From assembly GCA_013287095.1 (NCBI GenBank), contig JABDEJ010000003.1, positions 1 to 38,294 of the forward strand: a stretch of 38,294 bases of DNA, written 5' to 3'. A program made the position numbers and the translations under genes. Below the pieces are notes generated by a model, which did not search any database, had not been told where the DNA came from, and was given only the letters and a program-made list of their open reading frames with translations. The DNA comes from Bacteroidota bacterium. GTDB lineage: Bacteria; Bacteroidota; Bacteroidia; CAILMK01. Below are positions 1 to 7,806 of the stretch, piece after piece; position 1 is the stretch's first letter, and each line of letters begins with the position of its first letter.

Positions 1-30
1 GACGATCCAGAGGATGAAATGGAGGATTAA
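1..30 (+). CDS. C-terminal end of an unidentified protein (partial)
   Basis: In frame 1 the window opens with nine codons reading DDPEDEMED followed by TAA. This looks like the acidic tail of a gene that begins upstream. Too little is present to identify the protein. A 75-base AT-rich gap separates it from the next gene. It could be a chance open stretch, but the run of acidic residues ending in a stop, on the same strand as its neighbours, favours a real gene end. Confidence 0.5.
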   Translation, partial: DDPEDEMED

Positions 31-105
31 CAAAATGGTATAGGTGCGTGTTTTAATATTACTTAATATTGCATTTTTAGAATGACTAAATAAACCATTA
101 TCGTA

Positions 106-858
106 ATGAAAAAGATACTTTTACTTTCGGCCCTTGTTTTTACATTCTTCAGAGTTTCAGCACAATGCACAGTTGATAGCTCCGCATTCCCGAAGGGGAC
201 CAGTTTTGGTATTTCCCCGGATAGCCTCACTGCTGCAGCAAACTATGTGTATTCTCAAACAGTGCAGTTTAAATTCCCAAAAGACTCTACCTACAGTGGG
301 ATTCCTGTTGTAATTGATTCTGTCAAAATAGATTCCGTAAGTAATTTCCCAAAAACATTTTCTTACCAGTGTATGAGCAAAACCTGCACATATAAGGGTG
401 GCAGTTATGGCTGTGCTGTTGTAAACGGCAGTCCTGTAAACAGCCAGGCTGGGGTCTATAAATTACATCTGCACTTTACTATTTATGTTCATTCTGCACT
501 CATCTCATCTGAAATACCTGTTCCGGATAGTGGGATAGTCAAACTTACTATCGATAGCAATGACCATAACTCAAGCATTTTCAATGTGACAGTAAACAAT
601 AAATTTGTAGTAGGCCAAAACTACCCAAACCCGTTCAACCAAAATACTGAAATATCCTTTAATTCCCCTGATATGCAGTCTTCTTACATTATTGTAAGAA
701 ATGAACTTGGCCAACAGGTTTATACTCAAAAGATACAAGCTATTCAAGGCTATAATTCTTTCAGTTTTGAGCGAAACAACCTACCTGCCGGCATGTATTT
801 CTATACAGTGCAACAAGGTACCAATTTCATTACCAGAAGCATGGTGATCAAAGACTAA
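106..858 (+). CDS. Secreted protein with T9SS type A sorting domain
   Basis: The 250-residue product starts with a clear signal peptide (about residues 1-19, MKKILLL...VSAQ) and ends in a Por-type sorting domain of about 80 residues. That domain begins at the typical NYPNPFN motif and includes LPAGMYFY and a final short beta-rich stretch. Such tails direct export across the outer membrane by the type IX system, with the tail removed and the protein usually anchored to the surface. The middle (about residues 20-165) has several cysteines and beta-like sequence, but I recognise no family, so the function is unknown. The stop overlaps the rnz start by one base (TAATG), so the two are probably translationally coupled. 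That is an odd partner for an RNA nuclease. Confidence 0.85.
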   Translation: MKKILLLSALVFTFFRVSAQCTVDSSAFPKGTSFGISPDSLTAAANYVYSQTVQFKFPKDSTYSGIPVVIDSVKIDSVSNFPKTFSYQCMSKTCTYKGGSYGCAVVNGSPVNSQAGVYKLHLHFTIYVHSALISSEIPVPDSGIVKLTIDSNDHNSSIFNVTVNNKFVVGQNYPNPFNQNTEISFNSPDMQSSYIIVRNELGQQVYTQKIQAIQGYNSFSFERNNLPAGMYFYTVQQGTNFITRSMVIKD

Positions 859-1772
859 TGTCTTTTGAATTAACAATTTTAGGCTCAGGTTCTGCAACGC
901 CAACCCCGGAAAGGTATCCGAGCGCTCAGTTTTTGGTTTTCGCGGATCATTATATCCTTATTGATTGCGGAGAAGGAACCCAGGTACAGATGATGCGCTA
1001 TGGTGTAAAGTCATTCAGAATGGATATGGTGTTCATTTCTCACCTGCATCCTGACCACTTTCTTGGATTACCTGGACTTATCAGTTCCCTGAGCCTTAAA
1101 GGAAGGACCGAACCCCTTGATATTTATTGCCCAAAGGGATTACAGGAAATTTTAGATGTGCAGTTTTTATTCGGCGAGGTTCATTTGAGTTATGAACTGC
1201 GCTTTCATATTTTTAAAGATTCAAGCGAAAATATAGAATTTGAAGATAAAAATTTATCGGTTTTGAGCTTTGAATTGAGTCATCGCCTGGCTTGCCGGGG
1301 TTTTGTTTTCAAAGAAAAAAAAACACCCCGAAAGATCAAAAAAGAAAGAACTGACGCGTCAAAACTACCTCCGGAAGCATATTCAGTATTAAGAAACGGC
1401 AAGGATTATATTGACACTGAAGGGAAAACATGGCATTCAGAAGACTATACCATCCCAAATGATACGCCTTTTAGCTATGCCTATATAACGGATACATTAT
1501 ATATGCCACAGCTTGCAAACAGATTCGCGGATATTGAAATTAATACGCTTTATCATGAGGCGACATTTATGAACGACTTGAAAGAAAAGGCCATTAACAC
1601 ATTCCATTCCACTGCTGTAGAAGCGGCAGAATTTGCCAACATCAGTGGTGCTAATAGACTATTGATCGGCCATTTTTCTTCCCGCTATAAAGACCTGGAA
1701 CCAATGCTTCAGGAAGCAAGGGATGTTTTTCCCAATACATTCCTCGCTGTGGACGGTGCAAGGTTTGAATAA
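858..1772 (+). CDS. rnz: Ribonuclease Z
   Basis: The 304-residue product has the usual length of short-form RNase Z, the metallo-beta-lactamase-fold endonuclease that trims the 3' trailer of tRNA precursors. The signature His-Leu-His-Pro-Asp-His lies at residues 62-67 and binds two zinc ions. Other expected motifs are GSGSATPTPERYPSAQ near the N-terminus, SHRLACRGF, the YITDT segment, HEATF and the C-terminal GHFSSRYKD. The ATG overlaps the upstream stop by one base. The protein should act in the cytoplasm on tRNAs lacking an encoded CCA. Family membership is secure; the exact substrate range is inferred from the family. Confidence 0.96.
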   Translation: MSFELTILGSGSATPTPERYPSAQFLVFADHYILIDCGEGTQVQMMRYGVKSFRMDMVFISHLHPDHFLGLPGLISSLSLKGRTEPLDIYCPKGLQEILDVQFLFGEVHLSYELRFHIFKDSSENIEFEDKNLSVLSFELSHRLACRGFVFKEKKTPRKIKKERTDASKLPPEAYSVLRNGKDYIDTEGKTWHSEDYTIPNDTPFSYAYITDTLYMPQLANRFADIEINTLYHEATFMNDLKEKAINTFHSTAVEAAEFANISGANRLLIGHFSSRYKDLEPMLQEARDVFPNTFLAVDGARFE

Positions 1773-1800
1773 ACAGGAATTCCTAATTCGTAATTTTTTC

Positions 1801-1808
1801 TACATTTG
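1801..1808 (+). promoter_or_regulatory. Bacteroidota -7 element (TACATTTG) before the C10 protease
   Basis: TACATTTG matches the Bacteroidota sigma factor -7 consensus TAnnTTTG exactly. It ends 26 bases before the ATG at 1835, which would give a leader of about 20 bases. No good TTG at the -33 spacing is visible, so the promoter call rests on the -7 box and its position. Confidence 0.5.
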
Positions 1809-1834
1809 TAAATAGTTAGAAAACAAATTTATAC

Positions 1835-4800
1835 ATGAAGAAGATATTTACAATATGCCTTTTGCTATCATTATGCTTCCAGGCTATTTCTAAACAGGTA
1901 AATGAATATTCTGCCAGGCTTGTTGGCAAAAATTTTCTTTCCGCAAAAGCAAATTTTTCAGCTCAGAATAAAACAGGGCTTTCGATGACACTTGCTTACC
2001 AGGCAACGTCACCCGGAGCAATGGCTGCTTCAAACTCAACTCCACAAACTCTTTATTATGTCTATAATACGGCCAATGGCTTTGTCATTGTTTCCGGTGA
2101 TGATGCTGCTAACCCGATATTGGCTTATTCAAATGAAGGGAATTTCGACCCAAAAAAAATCTCCTCTTCTGTATCTTATTGGCTAAGCGGGTACCAAAAA
2201 CAAATACAATATATCATTGATAACAATGTCCAGGCTACCAGTACCATAGCAGCGAAATGGGACGCATTGATCAATAATAAACAACAGCCGTCAGCACTTG
2301 CAACAAACACTGTATCGCCTTTGATGTCAACCACCTGGAACCAATCTCCATATTATAATGATGCATGTCCTTATGATAATGTAAAAGATTCTTTTGCAGT
2401 CACAGGATGTGTGGCCACCGCCATGGCGCAGGTATTAAAGTTCTGGAATTATCCTGCTACAGGCAGTGGGTTTTATTCATATAACGATCCTCATTTCGGT
2501 ACCCAGTCTGCAAACTTTAGCAGTACCAACTACGCATGGGATTCCATGCCAAATTCTGTAAACAGTAAAAACCACGCCGTAGCAACTTTAATGTACCAAT
2601 GCGGTGTAAGTGTAAACATGAATTATGGAGTGGATGAAAGTTCATCTTATGTAATTTCAGCGGCAAGCCCAATAACCAATTGCGCGGAATATGCTTTAAA
2701 AACATACTTCGGATACAGCAATTCTTTAAAAGGTCTTTTAAGATCAAACTATGGCGATACAATATGGATTGATAAACTTGAAGCCGAGCTTGATGCCGGC
2801 AGGCCGGTTATTTATTCTGGCTTTGGCACAGAAGGCGGACATTGTTTCGATTTTGATGGCTATGACGCTAATAATTATTTTCATGTAAACTGGGGTTGGG
2901 GAGGACTCGATAACGGATATTTTTCAATTGATGCCCTGAATCCAAGTGCGCTTGGAACAGGCGGCGGCGATGGCGGATTTAATAGTGGACAAGAGGCCAT
3001 AATAGGAATCGAGCCATCAAATGGCGGCGGCAGCCATACCTCTACACCCACTGACAGTATATCGCTCTACGACCAGGTAACCCTTTCTGCCTCAACTATA
3101 TATTACGGGCACTCATTCACGGCTTATGCCAATGTGCAAAATACAGGCACAGATACTTTTAAAGGAACTTATTGCGCAGCAATTTTTAATAATACCAATA
3201 CTTTCTTTGATTTTATTGACAGTATACCCAACGTTGTATTGCCGCCAGGGTTTGTTTACAAAAGTGACATCTCTTTTACTTATGGAGGATCACTTACCAT
3301 GCTGCCCGGCAAGTATAGCATTAGTATATTCTATCACGGCATTGGCAAAAGTTGGAAATTGGTTACCAACGCGGGTTCATATATAAATTATGCCCAGTTA
3401 AGCGTCATAAACCCAGGCACTCTTGAAATGTATTCAGCAATGAATGTAACCCCCGGAACAACATTGATTGCCGATCAATCTGTTTCAGTAAACCTTGATA
3501 TCACAAATACAAGTTCAACAACATTTACAGGGGTTTACGACTTGTCATTATATAACCTTGATGGAACTCATGCGGCTACCATTCAAACACTTACAGGACA
3601 ATCACTTCCATATAATGATCACTATTCCGGTGGACTCACATTTTCCACAACAAGTCTCAACGTCAGCCCCGGCACATATTTAATGGCCATGCAATTCGAA
3701 GCATCAGGCAGCAGTACTTCTTCCCTTACCGGGTCTACTAATTATCCAAATCCCATAAAAGTAATTGTACAGGCACCTCCTTTGAACCCAGATATTTATG
3801 AACCTGACAATACCTTTTCTACAGCTTATTCTTTACCGGTTACTTTCTCCAATAACGTGGCAGATGTGAATACAGCCGGCTCCAACTGCAACGTGGGTAC
3901 TGATTATGATTATTATAAAATAGACCTGGCATCTGGCGCTTCTTACACTATTTCAGGAAGGATAGATGATGCAGAAGGGAGTGGCAATTCGAATACATAC
4001 ACTTTGAATGGTGAATTTTCATATTCAACTGATGGAGGCACAACCTGGTCTGGACCCTATGATGGTGTCTTGCCAAATAATATATCCCTTAGCAATGGCG
4101 GAACAGTCTATTTCCTGGTTTCCCCTGCTTTCAGCGGCCAAACCGGCACTTACCTGCTTGATATGAATGTAGTAAAGACTTTAAGTCCTGACGTTTATGA
4201 ACCGGATAATACATTATCCACTGCCTACTCTTTGCCCGTAAGTTTTTCAGGCAGCCTTGCTGAAGTAAGTACCCCCGGGTCTAATATTAATGTAGGTACT
4301 GATGTAGACTATTATAAAATTGTCCTTGATCCTGCGGATGCCTATACCATTTCGCCCAGAATAGACGATGCACAGGGCAGTGGCAATGCAAACACTTATA
4401 CCTTGAACGGACAATTTTCGTATTCACTAGATGGTGGCAATACCTGGTCGGGGCCCTATACGGGTACCACGCCGAGCAATATCAACCTCAACCATGGCAC
4501 AACCGTATATTTTTATGTCACACCTACATCCAATACCCAAACAGGAACTTATCTTCTTGATATGACCATTTCGAAATCAATATCAGGAATTGAAGTTCCT
4601 TATGATGACTCAAAAATAAATGTATATCCAAATCCTGCAAGGGAAATTTTAAACGTTGATCTATCTGGCTATAACGGATCTGTAAATAAAATCAGTTTGT
4701 TTACGATCGAGGGCAAAGAATTATATTCAAACACTGAAATTCAATCATCGAAAATAAATGCAATCCCCGTCAATATGCTTAGCGAAGGCGCTTATGTACT

Positions 4801-4855
4801 TTCTTTGCAAACAAGCGAAGGAGTGATAAACAATAAAATAATGATTCAGAGGTAA
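1835..4855 (+). CDS. Secreted C10 (streptopain-like) cysteine protease with T9SS tail
   Basis: The 1006-residue product has a signal peptide (about 1-19), a propeptide region (about 20-140) and a C10 papain-like catalytic domain (about 150-395). The nucleophile is Cys192 in TGCVATAMAQ and the base is His336 in GGHCFDFDGYD, followed by the typical VNWGWGG segment. Two related beta modules follow (about 405-645). Then come two close tandem copies of a roughly 130-residue module (about 652-780 and 785-910), each opening with YEPDNT-STAYSLPV and containing NVGTD-DYYKI and GTYLLDM. A type A sorting domain (about 920-1006, VYPNPAREIL...) ends the protein. Known C10 enzymes include streptopain (SpeB) and periodontain. 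This one is probably released outside or held on the surface, degrading protein. Its substrate is unknown. It appears to be monocistronic. Confidence 0.93.
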   Translation: MKKIFTICLLLSLCFQAISKQVNEYSARLVGKNFLSAKANFSAQNKTGLSMTLAYQATSPGAMAASNSTPQTLYYVYNTANGFVIVSGDDAANPILAYSNEGNFDPKKISSSVSYWLSGYQKQIQYIIDNNVQATSTIAAKWDALINNKQQPSALATNTVSPLMSTTWNQSPYYNDACPYDNVKDSFAVTGCVATAMAQVLKFWNYPATGSGFYSYNDPHFGTQSANFSSTNYAWDSMPNSVNSKNHAVATLMYQCGVSVNMNYGVDESSSYVISAASPITNCAEYALKTYFGYSNSLKGLLRSNYGDTIWIDKLEAELDAGRPVIYSGFGTEGGHCFDFDGYDANNYFHVNWGWGGLDNGYFSIDALNPSALGTGGGDGGFNSGQEAIIGIEPSNGGGSHTSTPTDSISLYDQVTLSASTIYYGHSFTAYANVQNTGTDTFKGTYCAAIFNNTNTFFDFIDSIPNVVLPPGFVYKSDISFTYGGSLTMLPGKYSISIFYHGIGKSWKLVTNAGSYINYAQLSVINPGTLEMYSAMNVTPGTTLIADQSVSVNLDITNTSSTTFTGVYDLSLYNLDGTHAATIQTLTGQSLPYNDHYSGGLTFSTTSLNVSPGTYLMAMQFEASGSSTSSLTGSTNYPNPIKVIVQAPPLNPDIYEPDNTFSTAYSLPVTFSNNVADVNTAGSNCNVGTDYDYYKIDLASGASYTISGRIDDAEGSGNSNTYTLNGEFSYSTDGGTTWSGPYDGVLPNNISLSNGGTVYFLVSPAFSGQTGTYLLDMNVVKTLSPDVYEPDNTLSTAYSLPVSFSGSLAEVSTPGSNINVGTDVDYYKIVLDPADAYTISPRIDDAQGSGNANTYTLNGQFSYSLDGGNTWSGPYTGTTPSNINLNHGTTVYFYVTPTSNTQTGTYLLDMTISKSISGIEVPYDDSKINVYPNPAREILNVDLSGYNGSVNKISLFTIEGKELYSNTEIQSSKINAIPVNMLSEGAYVLSLQTSEGVINNKIMIQR

Positions 4856-4878
4856 GGGGTTCTTTTTGAAGATAATCC

Positions 4879-4937
4879 CTTTGCGTCTTAGCGCCTTTGC
4901 GAGACATTATTGCTGGCCAAGTCGCCAAGCCGCGAAG
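4879..4937 (+). repeat. TTTGCG-type octamer repeat, inverted
   Basis: Between the C10 protease and the nuclease gene lie three octamers (CTTTGCGT, CTTAGCGC, CTTTGCGA at 4879-4902). Three reversed-sense octamers follow (TGGCCAAG, TCGCCAAG, CCGCGAAG at 4914-4937). The two halves are roughly complementary and could fold together. The element is related in wording to the larger repeat at 9944-10112. It has no open reading frame of note. Confidence 0.6.
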
Positions 4938-4985
4938 GGAAAATACAATGGGCAATCTTTTCCCTAACTTGCTCCCTGAATTTCT

Positions 4986-7754
4986 ATGGAAAACAGTTTT
5001 CTCCATCTTGTTGTAAAAGACATTCTTAACAGATCAAATAGCAGACTAGACAACTATGCTGTCATTTTTCCGAACAAGAGACCTTTTCAATATTTCATCG
5101 AAGAACTCAGGAACCAAAAATACTCCGGTGAATTACCTTCTTTTTATTCCATCGAAACTTTTATGGATGAAGAAGCGGGGGCCAAAGCTGCCGACCCGAT
5201 TGACTTGCTTCTGATCCTGTTTAAAATTTATCAGAATCACTCACCACAAGAAACTGATTTTGATGCCTTCTGGGGATGGGGCAACCTGATGCTCGATGAT
5301 TTTGATGAAATTGACAGGTACATGGCCAATCCCAAAGCCTTGTTCAAAAACCTGACTGCTGTGAAGGACCTTGAGAAATATTTTCTTCAGGATGAGTCAC
5401 TTCCTTTTGAAATGCTTCCTGACCTGATGCCTGAAGATGAGCAATATCTGAAAAAAAGATTCCTGGAAACATGGGAAACCTACGAGAAAACCTATTTCGA
5501 TTTCAAAAAGGAATTGATAGCCAGAAAGCTGGCATACAGCGGCATGAACTATCGTTATGTAGCCGAAAATATGGCAACAGGTAACTTAAAAACAAAAGCT
5601 GACAAATACATTTTTATCGGGTTTAATGCGATCTCGAAATCTGAAGAACTAATCATACAGGCACTTATTGATGGGGATAAAGCGCTCATATACTGGGATA
5701 CTGATAAATATTTTATTGATAATGAACGCGAAAAAAGCGGGCATTTTATCCGGAAATCGATGCGGAAGCTACACGGGTACAATGAACAATTTATTGGTGA
5801 TCACATACTTACATGGGAAAAGAATATTCACATCATAGGTGCGCCCATGCAGGTAGGTCAGGCGAAAACGCTTGGTCTTGAACTCAAAAAGCATCTCGAA
5901 AATCATCATTCAGGTTCTACCGCCATTGTCCTTGCTGACGAAAAGTTATTGACCCCCGTTTTGTATTCACTTCCCCTGGCCAAAGAAGTAATAAACATAA
6001 CATCTGGTTATCCGCTCAAATACAGCAGTATAGCTACCATATTCAGTAACCTTGCAGGTCTTATTAACAATTATCAATCGGAAACCCGATCATTTTATCA
6101 CAAAGACGTCCTTGCCATTTTATCACATCCATTTCTTCGTTCACAAAATGACCCTGAAATTGCTGGTTTGAAGAATAAAATTCAAAAGGAACAAATCATT
6201 TATTTACCCTTGTGGGAAATCGAAAATACTGATTCATATCTGATAAAACGCTACTTTAGAGAAATTCTTAACACTGATCAGCTATCTGAATACTTCACAG
6301 ATATTTTATCAGAAATTGAAAAATTTCCCCAAACTGGTCCCGATTTTGAAAGCCCGATCAGAACGATTATAGATGATTTATCCGGGCTTCTTAAGACCAA
6401 TGATGTTGAGATCAGTAAAAAAACATACCTGCGCCTTTTTAAAGAGAAAGTAAATAAAGCTACTGAACCGGGATTATCATCAGACATCGAAGCCATTCAA
6501 TTATGCGGAATGCTTGAGACCCGGTGCCTTGATTTTGATACTGTTTTTATGTTACCTGTAAATGAGGGCATTATCCCTGATACAAAGAGAAACCGTTCCT
6601 ACATTCCTTATGATATCCGCAAAAACTTTGGACTGCCAACCCATGATGAGCAGGAAGGTTTGTATGCCTATAATTTTTACAGGTTATTGCAGCGCGCAAA
6701 AGATATTTACTTGATATACAATTCTGAAACAGGTTCAGGAAGCGAAGAGCATAGCAGGTATTTAAAGCAAATTGAGTATTATTTCCCAAAAGCAAACCCC
6801 AAAATCAGTGTTCACCGAAGGTACTATGGTCTGCCTTTAAAAAACCAACAGGCTAAACCGATTGGCATTCAAAAAGATTCCCGCTATTTTGAGGCAATGG
6901 ATGCGAAAAACCAGACCGGCCTCTCTCCTACTTTTATCAGCTCTTATTCTATTTGCCAGCTCCAGTTTTACTATAAGAATATACTTAAAATTCCTGAAAA
7001 AGAGATAGTTGTAGAAGAACTCGAAGCAAAGCATTTCGGGACATTATTCCACGGCCTCATGGAAAAAACCTTTGAAGGATTGAAGGGGCAATTGGTTGAT
7101 GAGAAAGTGCTGGCAGAAAGAAAATCTGTTCTGACAACTTTAATGAATGATGTCCTGAGCAAAGAACATGGCAGGCAAAAAGAAAATATCCTGAAAAAGA
7201 ACAATATTGCCATTGAGACAGTGAAAATACTGGCAGAAAAAACCATAGATGCAGACATCCAATATGCCCCATTTTCACTCATTGATACGGAAGTATTGGC
7301 CGATTATAAAATGCCTTTTCAATACAATGGATTTGAAGAGATCAACCTGAAAGGCATTATTGATCGGATCGATGAAAAGGATGGAATTACACGGATTGTA
7401 GATTATAAAACGGGACATGTAAAATTAAAACAGTTCAATTATAATGAACCGGAAGAAGTCCTTCATAAAGACAATAAGGAAGCATTTCAAACGCTTTTTT
7501 ATGGATTGTTATACCTGAAAAACAATCCAGGATCAAAGTTGAAGCCTTCTATCATGCCATTGAGGGACGTTGTTAATGGTTATTTAGATGTCAATGCCAA
7601 AGATGGATTATTCGATGAAAAAAGTGCCGGTTTTTTTGAGCAAAAGCTAAAATCAATAATCCGTAGTATCTTAGACCCCGAATTGCAGATCGTGCAAACG
7701 GAAGATTTGAATATTTGCCGTACGTGCAGTTATAAAAATATGTGCATGAGATAA
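4986..7754 (+). CDS. AddB-like PD-(D/E)XK nuclease family protein
   Basis: The 922-residue product resembles the AddB/RexB subunit of recombination exonucleases. The N-terminal two thirds are degenerate helicase-like (NKRPFQYFIEELRNQ near the start), with no Walker A motif that I can see. The C-terminal nuclease domain has Asp793 in GIIDRID and Asp806-Tyr-Lys808 in VDYKTG. Four cysteines (Cys657, Cys911, Cys914, Cys920) match the AddB iron-sulfur pattern, with one Cys before the nuclease and C-x2-C-x5-C at the extreme C-terminus. With an AddA helicase it would resect double-strand breaks for RecA. No addA lies next to it here, so the partner must be elsewhere if it exists. ATG 4986 is the natural start. 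Confidence 0.85.
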   Translation: MENSFLHLVVKDILNRSNSRLDNYAVIFPNKRPFQYFIEELRNQKYSGELPSFYSIETFMDEEAGAKAADPIDLLLILFKIYQNHSPQETDFDAFWGWGNLMLDDFDEIDRYMANPKALFKNLTAVKDLEKYFLQDESLPFEMLPDLMPEDEQYLKKRFLETWETYEKTYFDFKKELIARKLAYSGMNYRYVAENMATGNLKTKADKYIFIGFNAISKSEELIIQALIDGDKALIYWDTDKYFIDNEREKSGHFIRKSMRKLHGYNEQFIGDHILTWEKNIHIIGAPMQVGQAKTLGLELKKHLENHHSGSTAIVLADEKLLTPVLYSLPLAKEVINITSGYPLKYSSIATIFSNLAGLINNYQSETRSFYHKDVLAILSHPFLRSQNDPEIAGLKNKIQKEQIIYLPLWEIENTDSYLIKRYFREILNTDQLSEYFTDILSEIEKFPQTGPDFESPIRTIIDDLSGLLKTNDVEISKKTYLRLFKEKVNKATEPGLSSDIEAIQLCGMLETRCLDFDTVFMLPVNEGIIPDTKRNRSYIPYDIRKNFGLPTHDEQEGLYAYNFYRLLQRAKDIYLIYNSETGSGSEEHSRYLKQIEYYFPKANPKISVHRRYYGLPLKNQQAKPIGIQKDSRYFEAMDAKNQTGLSPTFISSYSICQLQFYYKNILKIPEKEIVVEELEAKHFGTLFHGLMEKTFEGLKGQLVDEKVLAERKSVLTTLMNDVLSKEHGRQKENILKKNNIAIETVKILAEKTIDADIQYAPFSLIDTEVLADYKMPFQYNGFEEINLKGIIDRIDEKDGITRIVDYKTGHVKLKQFNYNEPEEVLHKDNKEAFQTLFYGLLYLKNNPGSKLKPSIMPLRDVVNGYLDVNAKDGLFDEKSAGFFEQKLKSIIRSILDPELQIVQTEDLNICRTCSYKNMCMR

Positions 7755-7806
7755 TTGAACTATTTTTGTTGACAAGTGTCATATCTATTCAATCATTTTT
7801 AACGAA

